Assembly: GCA_014529385.2 (NCBI GenBank) | Contig: CM043969.1 | Location: 27,353,446-27,417,445, forward strand | Source: Adiantum capillus-veneris | Taxonomy: Eukaryota > Streptophyta > Polypodiopsida > Polypodiales > Pteridaceae | Length of the DNA: 64,000 nt | Reading direction: 5' to 3' | In this document: piece after piece, positions 10,564 through 21,384 of the stretch | Layout: each line of letters begins with the position of its first letter | Numbering within the stretch: the first letter of the stretch is position 1 | The notes under the pieces: generated by a model | The model's input: the letters and a program-made list of their open reading frames with translations, nothing else | Told to the model about the DNA's origin: nothing | Databases searched by the model: none | Program-made: the position numbers and the translations under genes

Positions 10564-12105
10564 CATTACATGAAAAAGTACAAAGCTTGTTGATAACACA
10601 TGTACTAAGAATCATCAATAAACTATGTGAATGATAAAAAACTAGTGAAAAATAATAGAAATGAAAGCATTTCTAAGATTTTACTTTCCAAACCATGTTC
10701 TGTATGCTTAAGGGAAATGTTTTGAGCATATTAGATAGGTAAAGTCTTTCTCTTTATCCTACAATAGGCTCAATGGATTACTATCAATTTGATGCCTCCC
10801 TAGGATAATGGTGTCAAAAGTGCCTGATATCCTTGTTGAAATGAGTGTTGAGTCATATATGAGAGATTGAATAACAAGTACAATTAAAAGTAGTAAACAA
10901 TAAAGGGCTCCCATTTTCTTCAAGGGTTGTGATTTTTCTTCACTGTGTTCAATGTTCACCACTATGTAGGAAACTTGAATTAATTGAGTAGTTTTAGCAG
11001 GGGTATGTAGCATCAAGAAAAGTCTCCACATGTCATGTATAGGTAAGACTTATCGTTGAGTGGAGAGAAATCTCACATTTGTGCATCTTGCTAGAGGGGG
11101 GTCAAGAGAAAAAAAGAGTGTAGATAGGGATGAAGATAGGAACATCACAGAATATTGCATGCACATTATCTCTTTTAGTAAAAACACTCACTCCTATCTC
11201 TCAAATTCTGGGTCCTATCTCCAAAGTCATTGAATTCCCTTCACATAGTAGTTCCTAACAATTTAGCTTTGTTTAATACACCCACAAGTTCACAACCTAG
11301 TGCATCAATATAGCATGGAGAACATGAAGTGAACTTCCATAGTATAGAAGAAGGGATTGCTTGGTTGTGAATGACTCAATAGAGGTGTTGTTTAGACCAC
11401 TACAAGTGTGGGAACTCCTTCTAAGCCTGGTAGATGCACATATAGTTACAATTGCATCCTAGTACTTTTCCCTTGCTTACTACAAAGGTAGTATCTTGGT
11501 CGTGTGAATACTAATTTAACAAAGCATACTACACAAGCGTCTGGATAAACACTTACAACAATGTTTTATGAAATTTGCTAATCATAACAAGTGCCTGGTA
11601 CCAATCCTTGTATGATCAAATTTTATTGTAAAATGTTTTGTTATAAGAATAATAATAAAGATTAGATTAGGTTTCTTGGCTTGAATTCAAGTGTATCGGT
11701 GTATAATGATTAACACTCCATTGAGTACAATGTTTTTTTAGGTATCACAAGGACTTCTTCACCATCATATATTCTATTTTGAATAGCATTCCTTCTGATT
11801 ACAACCAATTGTTTATATATGGTCTAAAATGGATTCTACCAAGGTGTGCTTTTTTTTGCAAGTGAAAGCTCAAAAATTAATGGGTGCAATAATGAAAAAT
11901 AAGCATCACAAAAAAGCTCTAAAATCTCCTTAAAAGCTCTAAATTAGCAGCTCCCAAAACATAAGCACTCAGAGTGAAGCAAGGCAGGAGCTCCATTAAG
12001 AGTATAATCCCTTTGTAACCTACTTCTAGTTTGAAGTAATAAATCCATTGAGTGGCTGCTTTCCTATGGACATAGCCAACATTGGGTGAACCAAGTATAT
12101 CATGT

Positions 12106-12106
<1 letters not shown>
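10564..12106. other. Unassigned stretch
   Basis: Several short open frames occur, none with a recognisable domain. I found no long repeats or element ends. Confidence 0.5.

Positions 12107-12164
<58 letters not shown>
12107..12164. repeat. (CT)n microsatellite
   Basis: 29 uninterrupted CT dinucleotides. Confidence 0.95.
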
Positions 12165-12165
<1 letters not shown>

Positions 12166-12256
12166 GAATCTCTAGAATCTCTTGTGTGTGAAAATGATCT
12201 ATCTCCATTAAGTAAAAGAATTTAATATCTCTTAGCTATATGTCCTATTTCCTAAC

Positions 12257-12716
12257 ATGAAATGGTTAGAAATTAAAGGAAAATGGACAAACCATGAGAC
12301 AAACAAGTGCTACTACAAGCCTAAATATGATGGAAATGTCTGCTATGTGCCAATGAGGCCACAAGGACAACTCATGTATAGATACCCACCAAATGTGGCA
12401 CAAATGAAAATATCTCCCATGAATATGGAGAGACCACACCTAATACTCGGCCAATAGCCACCACTCCCAGGGAATAATGCTATACGAGTGCCATATGGTG
12501 TCAGAAAATGGCATTGAGGCTGATCCAGACAAGGTTAAGTCTATTATTCTTCTTCCATCACCTGTGAGTACTAAGAAATTGGCAACCTTTATACACAAAG
12601 TGAAGTACATGGCGAGGTTTATTCCGTTGTCTTCACAGATCCTTTATCCATTACAACAAGTGGCAAAGCATGATCCATTGCAATGGGATGACAAGTGTGA
12701 AGAAGTGTTTCAATAG
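12257..12716 (+). pseudogene. Tat-like gypsy: possible gag-pol linker joined to RT thumb region
   Basis: From about 12480 the reading is the end of gypsy reverse transcriptase and its link to RNase H: 'ENGIEADPDKVKSI', 'LATFIHKVKYMARFI', 'PLQWDDKCEEVFQ'. Upstream, the frame at 12257-12457 plus a 'PPLPGNNAIRVPYG' phrase just after it looks like linker sequence ahead of pol, but this is weak. The protease and the RT fingers and palm, including the YxDD active site, are missing, so a large internal deletion is inferred. A stop near 12714 separates it from the RNase H that follows in the same frame. Confidence 0.7.
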
Positions 12717-13205
12717 GTGAAAGAGGTGTTAGGGGGGTTGTCAGCCATGCAGGCTCCTGACTGGGAGAAAGTTTTTTATAATAATCCATCAGTAGGGGAT
12801 GATTCCATTGGAGCCATGCTATTGCAAAAGGGGAAGGGAAGCCATTATATGAGGCCAGTGTATTGTGCAAGCCGAGTGAAGCTGGTAGCAGAGAGAAAAT
12901 TCTCGGAAGTAGAGCTAGTGATGGCCAGTGTAATATTTGCTTGTCGACGATTTTGTCATTACTTGCTACCACGACTTTTTGTTTTTTTGACAAGTTATGC
13001 CTTTTTGCCACAGATAATTAATGGCACTAACATGTCAAATGTGGTAAAGAAATGGGTAATTGAGCTGCAAGAGTTTAAGTTCTCTTTTCTAGTGGAAGAC
13101 AGTACAAGAGCTACCCTAGCCGATTTGCTAACTTACAAGGAGAATCCCCTTCTTGTTAAGGAAGAGGTGGTGAGAAGGGTAGTTGAAGAAGTGCCACATA
13201 TCAGC
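12717..13205 (+). pseudogene. Gypsy-type RNase H domain (Tat-like element)
   Basis: This domain would degrade the RNA strand of the RNA:DNA hybrid. Signs are 'NNPSVGDDSIGAMLLQKGKG', 'YCASRVKLVAERKFSEVELVMA', 'FACRRFCHYLLPRLFVFLTSY', 'VKKWVIELQEFKFSFLVED' and 'TLADLLTYKENP', all in family order. It is uninterrupted from the stop near 12714 into the archaeal-type RNase H. A scrap of the same domain recurs at 50.98-51.23 kb, and the tail appears at the window start. Confidence 0.88.
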
Positions 13206-13620
13206 ATGTTTTGTTCTTTGATGGCTCATACAGAAAGAGCCATGATGCAGCTTCAGGGGGTATAGCACTTTACGATCTAGAGGAGAAGCTAGTATGCAAG
13301 AGAGGGTTCAAATTGGATGCTCATAGTAGCAATGAGGCTGAATATGCTACATTGGAAGCCGGATTACACATTTGTTTGAAGCTTGGGATTAGAAGGTTGA
13401 GCATTAAAGGTGATGCCTTGTTAGTTGTGAAGCAAGTGCTGGGTGTGTGGAAGAGCAAGAACACCTCATTGAAGGAAATGTGTTTCAGAATTAAAGGCCT
13501 GTTAAAAAAGTTCGAAGCATGGAGCATCAGACACATTGAACGTGCTTTAAATGGGGAGGCACATGAAGCAGCTGAAAGCATGATTGGGGAGCTATTTGTG
13601 TTGAGGACCAATTTACCTCT
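13205..13620 (+). pseudogene. Second, archaeal-type RNase H domain (Tat signature)
   Basis: The reading gives 'FFDGSYRKSHDAASGGIAL', 'SSNEAEYATLEAGL', 'IKGDALLVVKQVLG' and 'HIERALNGEAHEAAE'. The first three catalytic acids (Asp in FFDG, Glu in NEAEY, Asp in KGDAL) are present. The last, normally Asp in an EAD-type motif, is His here. Placement between the normal RNase H and integrase marks the plant Tat lineage. In the RNase H frame a stop occurs at about 13263-13265, while this domain reads on in the overlapping frame, so a small frameshift lies near 13205-13215. Confidence 0.88.
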
Positions 13621-13629
13621 TTATCATGG

Positions 13630-14359
13630 CCGGGAAAGTTTGTCTCAAGAAGAGGAGTTTTTGCTAACAGGAATCATTCCGAAAGACATTCAGAAGTCTA
13701 AGAAGTATGGTTTTGTGCGTAGAGCATACAGGTACAAATTGATTGGTGATGTCTTGTACATGAAAGGGGTTGATCTCGTATTGAGACGTGTATCTTGGCG
13801 GGAGGAGCTTTACAGAGTGTTGGAAGAAAATCATGAAGGTGCATGTGGTGGCCATTTTGCTCTAAAGATCACCTTGCATAAGATCTTGCAAGAGGGGTAT
13901 ATATGGCCTAGTTTGCACAAGGATGTTCACCATTGGTGTAGGTCTTGCAATAGGTGTCAAGCATTTGGGAAGAGAGTGTTGAAGCCAGAGCTACAAAAAA
14001 CCATTATGGCATTTGATGTGTTTGAAAAGTGGGGGATTGATGCAATAGGCCCGCTACCTATCACAAGCAGGGGCAAAAGCTATATTTTGACTGCAGTGGA
14101 CTATCTCTCTAGATGGGCAGAGGCTATAGTAGTAAAAAAGATCACTGCAAAGGATGTGGCAAAATTTGTGTATGATGAAATATGTCGCAAGTTTGGGGTG
14201 CCACTGGAGCTACTTTCAGTTAAGGGGCCAGGATTTAGAGCTAAATTGCTAGACTTTTTATGCGCAAAGATGAAGATTAGGCACCAGCATACCACTCCTT
14301 ATTACCCGCAGTGTAATGGCTTAAATGAAAGATTCAAGTACAAATTCTTTCAAAAGTGA
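13630..14359 (+). pseudogene. Integrase zinc finger and core with lost catalytic Asp
   Basis: The HHCC zinc finger is intact: His in 'ENHEGACGGHFA' and cysteines in 'CRSCNRCQAFGK'. The core starts 'FEKWGIDAIGPLP' (first Asp kept) and runs through 'AVDYLSRWAEA'. At the second catalytic position the usual SDRG-type motif reads 'LSVKGPGF', so Asp is replaced by Val. The third acid is present in 'GLNERF'. The frame then shifts near 14340-14358 and coding continues in the next frame. The enzyme would be inactive. Confidence 0.9.
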
Positions 14360-14880
14360 CAGAGCACCAAGGAAAGAATTGGGATTTGGAATTGCCTAGT
14401 GCATTATGGGCTTATCGTACTTCGGTGAAGACAGGTACAGGGTTTACTCCATTTCATTCGGTGTATGGAAAGGAAGCACTATTGCCTGTGGAGGTAGAGT
14501 TTCCTGCAGTAAAAATGCTAGAGATGTTGCTTGGGCTGCCTAGTGATGCATTCAAAGAGAGTCTCTTACAGTTACAAGAGGTTCAGCTGGATAGGATGAG
14601 TGCATTGGAACATTATGGGCAGATGCAGGATAAGGCTTTAGCAAAGATAAATGAAAAGGTCAAAAGTAAGGGTATCAAGAAGCATAACTTGGTTTTGCGC
14701 TACAACAGTAAGCTGGAAAACACCTTCCAAAAGAATTTTCAAATTAAGTGGGAAGGCCCTTTCAAGGTAGTGGAGTGTTTTCCGAATGGCTAACCTCGAT
14801 GGGGTTCTACATAAGTCAAGGGTAAATGGATTGCATCTCAAATTGTATCATGCCAGGTTGATGATAGTGGAGCAAGATGA
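14356..14880 (+). pseudogene. Integrase C-terminal part of the Tat-like element
   Basis: After the frameshift the reading continues with 'WDLELPSALWAYRTSVKT', 'TPFHSVYGKEALLPVEVEF' and the C-terminal module 'FQIKWEGPFKVVECFPNG'. A second frameshift near 14790 moves the end ('NLDGVLHKSRVNGLHLKLYHARLM') to another frame. Parallels with 1855-2230 show the two copies belong to one family. Confidence 0.88.
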
Positions 14881-14889
14881 GCTCCCGGG

Positions 14890-16120
14890 GGATTCACTAG
14901 TAATACTAGGAAGAAGTCACCTGTGTGCACCAAAACTGCCATTTTACCCCCTATATATGGTACCCTCCTTTGTAAAATCTACCTTTTTGGCCTCATAAAC
15001 CCCCCCTTTTGTACACTCATGTGACACCATACAGTAATCCTTAGTGAAGACCCCAGGATGAGTTGCCTGTGGAGAAAGTAATGTTGGTAAGGGATGAGGA
15101 GACTTGTGACGCGGTGAGTCTCATATCTCTTTTTGTTGCTGCTGATCATGAATGATCTAGCAGGCTAGGGGATGGGAAAATTACGTCATGAGTTTTTTGG
15201 AGCAAGGGATTTCACATATGTATATACACATGCATGGTGCATCAAATAAAGGGTTGCCCATTTTCCAGAGCCAGTGGTTACGTGGGGCCCACATGTGTAC
15301 AGGTAGGACATCATGTACATAGTGCATCGATTTTCATTATTACCAGTACCAGTGTGTTTTTTCTATAATAAAGAGGAGTTGCTAGCACGTAAAACTTCTC
15401 GAGGAAGCTATCCGTGGGCCAACGACATGAGGTAAGCAGGTGCGTCAGATGGCATCTAGTGGCGTCATGAGGTCGAATGGGGTCAATATTTGCACGTGAA
15501 TAAGCACGGACACAACGTGGGTGTTTTCTTGTGATAATTATGTAAAAAGGTCATCATGAGGACCATATTTTGGGGCCACTTCACGTGGTTGCGAGATGCA
15601 TTATTGGAAAGAGCTGAGTGCGAGGTGTGCGGATGATGCAAAAAGGTGACAACTATGCACTGCGAGGTCAGTTTTTGGCTTGTTCGGGGTCCATTTGAGG
15701 TCAACTAAAAGGCCAAGGGTTCCCAAGTAATATAGCTAAGTGTGTGAATTGAAAAAACAGAGAGAAAACCAGAAAAAACATGGAGAAGAGAGTAGGAACA
15801 GCTACAACTGTGTTTTTGCTGTTTTTGGAGCCTGTTTTGGCCGTAAACTGTTCATCCGAGGTCGGATTTTAGCACTTTGACATTGTAGAGTGGGGTTTTG
15901 GGCCATTTCGGACGCGATGGCACTATCACTTTTTCCAAATTCCTCATTGTTTTTTTGTTGTTTTGGCTGTGTAAGTTTCTCCTATGAGCGAAGCTTCTAC
16001 TCCAATTTGTGATTGTATCTGGCATACTTTACCCATATTGTGTGACCTATTTGCCCCCTTGGTGTTGGCCCAAGCTCAATTGTATCTAAACATCAGAAAT
16101 TCTCCTCTTTTGAGCTGAGT
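14890..16120 (+). repeat. Post-pol region and probable LTR of the second Tat-like element
   Basis: No protein is recognisable after the integrase. TATA-like TCTATAATAAAGAGG near 15361-15375 could be an LTR promoter. Purine-rich GGATGAGGAGA near 15095-15105 might mark the polypurine tract. The LTR ends were not resolved. Confidence 0.35.
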
Positions 16121-16318
16121 TTTTTGGGTGTGTGTGTGTGTGTCTCTGTGTGTGGAGTGGGTAAATGGGTAGTCTCTCTCCTCTCAGTCAATCAGCATGT
16201 TCCCTGTCTCGGCCAGGTGGTTTGTATAAGCCGAGTATTGCCCCATAGTGTGTGTGTGTATCATCCCAAGAGTGTGTGTCAGGTCATTATAGAGGCATTC
16301 TGTGTGTTTCCATCCTGC

Positions 16319-17222
16319 TCACACCGTACTTTTTCCTTTGTCAGACTTACCTTTTTGCATGTTTTTTTGGTCTCTTAGGAAACTACAACAATCCTTTTTG
16401 TGATGACCCTTTTTATGGCAGTAGAAACACTTGATATTTGTGGCAGTGAACTCTCTACTAGAGTTCCTCTTTCTGTTTGGGCTACGAGGATTTTGCTCTC
16501 TACTTTTGCTTTTGTTCTTGCTATTGTAACTACCTCTTTGCTTTTTTGAATTGCCATCCATATATGCGTCTCCATAACTAGCACCTTCGAGAGGTTTACA
16601 TTGAATCTCTTCAGTGAGGAATGCATTTGCTACATCATTAAACACTAAATTTTCTTTAATAGATAAATTGCTAATGGTTGTGCAAAATATGTCTCATAAA
16701 CTGGGTGGAGAGCATAACAAGAATACAGAATTGAGTTCTTCATCAAACTCACTAAAGCCTTGAGATGTTAACTGCCTAAACAAGGAGTTGAACTCATTTA
16801 AGTGTCTAGAAACCATGCTACCTTCTTTCATGTTGAGCTTCATAAGATTTTTCATAAGAAAAACTTTGTTGGATGAACTTTTTCTCTCCCATGTTGAACA
16901 TAAGCTATCCCATAGATTCTTGGATGTTGTCTTCCCTATGATAGTGAAGAACACTGACTTGACTAGATGTATATGTATTGTAACCATGGCTTTCGCATTC
17001 AAAAGCTCCCACTGAGCTTGCTTATAGCCATCACCCTCTGCACGCTCTTTTAGAGATTCTGAAAGACCTTCGTTTAGTAGAAAAATCCTTCATGTTCTCT
17101 TTCCACATGGTGAAGTTGCTACCATCAAACTTGCGGATGAAATACTTTTCCTTTTTTGAAGAAGAAGCAATCACTGAGACAAGAGGGTTTGAGAGGTGCC
17201 AAACTATGGCGAAAAGCTGCAA
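16319..17222 (-). pseudogene. Ty1/copia gag, broken in three frames
   Basis: Read from 17222 downward, the N-terminal part has 'FIRKFDGSNFTMWKENM', the usual start of plant copia Gag. The middle (17002-16694) matches the UBN2-type region: 'LWDSLCSTWERKSSSNKVFL', 'HLNEFNSLFRQL'. The end (16645-16319) carries a CCHC zinc knuckle, 'CFYCHKKGHHKKDC', with all metal ligands present, in a Lys/Arg/Ser-rich tail. The three parts lie in different frames, so at least two frameshifts occurred. No protease or later pol follows at lower coordinates, so the element is truncated after gag. Confidence 0.88.
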
Positions 17223-18310
17223 AAAATTGGGTACACTATTATTTGTATCGGGAGATTAAAAATTCTCAATCAAAATAGGTTCAAAAATGCCAACAATCAA
17301 AGTCACGACTTTCGGGAAAACTCTTGCAGAGTCTTCTTTGTATGAGGAGTCAAAACTTAACTCAAAAATGCATAGAATGTGCCAGCTACATTAACTAGGC
17401 ATTAAAAATTTGACGTTGTCTCTGCCAATGGACTACCATACACCACATCTAGCATAAAATCCTATAAGATACATCTCCTATGGCAAGGATACATAGTGGG
17501 CAACTCTAGCCACCTGTATCACCGAAGGTGTCTCAACATTCACGAACACCCCATGTGAGAGAAAACCTCAAGCTATTGACCCTCCAGAGGCTATCTCGAC
17601 TCGAAGACACTAGCCATAGTCTCAAAAAGGGCTCTTCCAAGATCACGTCTAAAAGACAGCCGGGTAAACTACCAGCACTAGCCAAATATGGCTCCACAAA
17701 AAACGTGCGTAAGTAGTTTTCCCAACATGCACACCTGGAATCTGTAAGTGACAAAATATCTGCTTGGATCAGGCTCTCGAAAGAGAGAACATCATAAAAC
17801 TATAACCACTGTGAAGACACCATCTATATGGTCGTAGCCCAAGTCTACACCACAGCCAGAAAATGTATGTCGGCTTGGTCTCCAATGCATACACCACCTG
17901 TAATGTTGATGATGACAACTCCGCTTCTGAGAAATGTTCTCGGGGAAACCTCTTTCAAGAGACCAAAAAAAAATTCGGTCGATGTGGGCTCAAATGTTAG
18001 TGTCAATTTTCACCGTCGGATGGAAATGTACTCAATGCGAATGTCGGGCATCACTCCTCTATGAATGAGGTACCTCGCATGTGCATGCCATGAGTAAAAC
18101 TACCAATGAAGTGATGCCAAAAAATGAAACCAATGTCACCTGCCATGGCTGGATAGAAGTTGTTAGCCGAATGTCGTGGAAGCCTATGCTCAAAGCAGGT
18201 GCCAAGCCGTCAATGTCAAGTCATAAAGGAAAGTCACCAAGGTCAAGGTCGTCGATGCTTGAAATTTGAGCCGAGCTATGTACCTGAGAGCATGCTCCCT
18301 CTCAGTCACT

Positions 18311-18314
<4 letters not shown>

Positions 18315-18403
<89 letters not shown>
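18315..18403. repeat. (CT)n microsatellite
   Basis: About 44 uninterrupted CT dinucleotides. Confidence 0.95.
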
Positions 18404-18406
<3 letters not shown>

Positions 18407-18902
18407 CTCTCTTACGCTCGCTCTCTTTTACACATCTCGGGTGTGGTGTATGTGTGTGTCCTCTACTGCTACCAGGGTCGGGAAGCCGTGGGGCAACACA
18501 CTATTAGTGTAAGTCGAAAGCTTTAAAAAATTTGAATTCAACTGCAATAGTGTCAAAATTTGCAAAAAGTGATGAAATGTCAAAATTCAACTGGGAGGAG
18601 TGTGGGTTCGGCTTTAATGCTATGCTTGAGCTCCTTGCTTGCTGCTCGATTTTGCCCGCTAAGTCCCTATGACAACAATGATTTCTGTTTCCAAATGTTG
18701 TTGTAATCCCTTGCCTACACAAAGTTTTTGAAGTTTGATGTTGTACTCGATGCTTTGTGGGTAAAATCATGTATTGGTGGTACCACGTTTTGCACCTTTT
18801 GGTGGCACCGTTTAAAAAACTGGGGACCATTAATTTTTTTGCAAAAAAACTCAAATTTTTTTGGACTTTATACTTTTAGATTCTACATGAAAAAATATAT
18901 CC

Positions 18903-19060
18903 ATTGATATATAACATTCTAGTTTATTTTATATGTAACACATGAAGATGGGGCTTGTAAAGTGGTACCAAAGGAGTATCGATTGATATATAACATGCTA
19001 GTTTATTTTATATGTAACACATGAAGATGGGGCTTGTAAAGTGCTACCAAAGGAGTTTCG
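18903..19060. repeat. 79-bp tandem duplication
   Basis: Two adjacent copies begin ATTGATATATAACAT at 18903 and 18982 and share TATGTAACACATGAAGATGG and GCTTGTAAAGTG. Only a handful of positions differ, so the duplication is fairly recent. Confidence 0.92.
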
Positions 19061-19528
19061 AGGACACCCCTTTTGGGTACCATCAAACATGCTTTGTCCT
19101 TTGTGTGTGTTTGTGAGTGTGTTTGTGTGAGTGTGTGTGTGTGTACACACGAGCTCTCCTAAGCTCTTCGACTCTGCTCGATCCTTGTCTTCTGCTCCTA
19201 AGCTCTCATGACCCATTATGCACATACCTGCTTGCTCTTCTCAAGCTTGATTCAGCGATGCCACCCCCTACTCAACTTCACCAAGCTCAATTTGCCTCTG
19301 CTCAACTCCTACAGCTTCTGTACTGCTCCGTCTGGCTGCAGATGCTCTCCAAATCCTTCACTGCCCAAGCTTGCTAAGCTTGATTACAGATCCCAACTTT
19401 TTTGTGCTTGAGTTACCCAACTCCTCCTCGTAAACTGATTCTCTACAGAGGCTCCTTCCTTCTCTAGATTCCTTCCTCGTTAGCCTTGATGCACACACAG
19501 ATGTAGTTGGGGATGCCAACGAGCTCCT

Positions 19529-19543
19529 TGAGCTCTGATACCA
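19529..19543 (-). promoter_or_regulatory. Copia primer-binding site (tRNA-Met type)
   Basis: On the minus strand the sequence is TGGTATCAGAGCTC, the classic plant copia primer site complementary to initiator tRNA-Met. It sits two bases from the LTR at 19546, which fixes the LTR as a 5' LTR of a minus-strand element. Confidence 0.9.
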
Positions 19544-19545
19544 AT

Positions 19546-19748
19546 TGTGGGGTTCAAGGATCCCATGCGGTGAGTGCAAGAGTGGGAAGTAGAGAAGGAG
19601 GAAGGGGATGAAGCATCCACAATAGAGCTTGGGCTAGTGGAGTAGGAAGTGAGAGTTCAATTCAACTCTGGCTTTCTGTCGCTATATTCGTTAGAGAGAA
19701 AATATAATTAGGGGTGGTTCCCATGGCCACCTGGCTTACACCCCAACA
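19546..19748 (-). repeat. Copia LTR, about 203 bp
   Basis: The unit runs TGTGGGGTTC...ACACCCCAACA on the plus strand, with TG/CA ends and matching short inverted ends. It is bordered inside by the primer site and outside by ATATA at 19749. The outer end resembles that of the copia LTRs at 54.5 and 58.0 kb (both end CCCCAACA), suggesting related families. A gypsy RT begins immediately outside at about 19750, so the copia element probably inserted into that gypsy element. The partner LTR was not found. Confidence 0.82.
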
Positions 19749-19749
19749 A

Positions 19750-20705
19750 TATATACGTAATTTCATGGAATTATACATGGATGATCTTTGTGTGCACTCC
19801 ACAAAAAAAGAGAGTCATTTCAAATATTTACAGTGTGTCTTTGACAAATGTTGTCTTTATAGGATCTACTTATCTCCTAAAAAATACATATTTATGGTTA
19901 GACAAGGCGAAATTCTCGGATATATTGTATCTAAAATGGGTATCTCCACAAACATGGAAAAGGTGCTCAAAAGGTGGCAGTGATTGATGAAATGGCTAGA
20001 CCAACATCTACTAAGAAAGCTCAGGCATTTATGTGACATTGTGGCTATTATCATAGATTTAGCTACATGTACGGAGTCATAGCAAAACGCATTTGTATCC
20101 TTATCACTCACTTCAAATGGACAAATGAAAGTGAGGAATCATTTTAGAAGTTTGAGCACACTTTGACCACAACACTGATACTAAAGGCTCCAGACAAAAA
20201 TAAAGTGTTCCATGTGCACGTGGATGCTTCAAGTTCTGCTATAGGTTGCATCTTGGCTTGGCCGAAAGAGGGAACCATGGATTTTCCTATCTCCTATGCT
20301 AGTTGACAACTAAATGTAGAAAAAAGTAACTACACAACCATTGAAAGAGAAGGCCTTGGTAAGGTGTATGGAGTGAATAAATTCCTACATTACTTGTTAG
20401 CTAGCAAGTTTGTCTTTATCATAGACCATCAAGCCTTACTCTAGGTGGTAAAGAAGGCGTGCAATACAAAAAGGATTATGAGATGGCTCATCATCCTACT
20501 CAAATTTGACTTCATAGTGGTAGTCAAAAAGGGCACCACACACGAGAGAGTGGATCATCTGTCAAGGCTCACCACAATGGAAGCACCCAAAGGGGTAGAG
20601 GATGATTTACTAGATGCATATTTGCTCTCTATGGAAATGGTTCCAAGATGGTCAAAATATCTTGTATCCTTAATGACTATAGCACAAGTAGATGTCCGTA
20701 TATAA
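19750..20705 (+). pseudogene. Gypsy reverse transcriptase (palm onward) and RNase H
   Basis: The reading begins at the RT active site, 'FMELYMDDLCVHS', so the fingers and earlier domains are missing, cut off by the copia LTR. RT continues 'YLSPKKYIFMV' and 'ILGYIVSKMGIS'. After stops near 19981 and 20032 the RNase H follows: 'HVDASSSAIGCILAWP', 'NYTTIEREGLG', 'VYGVNKFLHYLLASKFVFIIDH', 'RIMRWLIILLKFDFIVVVKKG', 'DHLSRL'. Several in-frame stops (for example near 20305 and 20441) make it non-functional. The YMDD signature differs from the FFDD of the gypsy at 42.5 kb. Confidence 0.88.
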
Positions 20706-20779
20706 ATCCCTATTACACCATGATTGATAGAGCAATATACCCTATATCAATAGCTGGGAGGAAGTTTGTATCATAAAAA

Positions 20780-21350
20780 TAAGAATGTAATCCTGCTTTT
20801 GTGCATTAATCCTAAGGAACAAGAAGTCTACTTGAGTCAAGCTCATACCACGGTTGTAGGGTTGCATTTTGCACGAGAGAAAACCTAATGATGATTGACT
20901 TGGTTGGGATTTTATTGGCCTATCATGAAGAGAGACGTTCATGATTATGTGAACGGTTGCTCTCAATGTAAAGAAGAGGCCACCATATCCCAAACCACGT
21001 TATTTCAGATTTCAGTGACACCACATTGGAGTAGATATCTGGTGTAATATTTGACTAAAAGAATATTCCCAAAAGATATGATTAAACAAAGACGAAGGGA
21101 CATAGAGATCAAAGCAGTTAGCTATGTAATGATTGTGAATCAGCTCTATCAACAACGAGAAAATACAAATAGCTTAGATTGTGCGCCAATGAAGAGAAGT
21201 ATCTTCCTATCTTGGAGCAAGTGCATAGGTCTAGCAAGGGGTCACTTCTCTCATGAAACCACAACCAAGGCTATACTAATGGCAGGCATATTGTTGCTCT
21301 AATTGTTTGCCAATGCCAAAGTTCAAAGATGCGATTCATGTCAGCAAGTG
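20780..21350 (+). pseudogene. Two successive HHCC-like zinc-finger motifs ahead of integrase
   Basis: The first motif spans about 20815-20985: 'LSQAHTTVVGLHFARE', 'FYWPIMKRDVHDYVNGCSQCKEE', with frame breaks. A linker ('HWSRYLV', 'TKRIFPKDM') follows. The second motif spans about 21215-21345: 'GLARGHFSHETTTKAILMAG', then 'ANAKVQRCDSCQQVKM'. Each has the His pair and the CxxC pair expected of a gypsy integrase zinc finger. Most gypsy integrases have only one, so this is either an internal duplication or a lineage-specific arrangement. Confidence 0.7.
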
Positions 21351-21384
21351 AAGATGCTGATGCAAATGGGCAGTATGCCACTTC

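Larger units (their letters stand above)
17223..19528. other. Non-coding stretch between copia gag and a copia primer site
   Basis: If the gag at 16.3-17.2 kb belongs to the LTR at 19.55 kb, this 2.3-kb stretch would be its leader, which is too long. More likely other DNA was inserted, or the two are unrelated. It holds a long CT tract and a 79-bp tandem duplication. I recognise no protein. Confidence 0.4.

Noticed and set aside
11398-11410. CACTACAAG as left end of a CACTA element
   Set aside because: No matching terminus or subterminal repeats nearby, and the match breaks after nine bases.
18160-18526. Open frames with Leu-Ser repeats
   Set aside because: They only translate the CT microsatellite.
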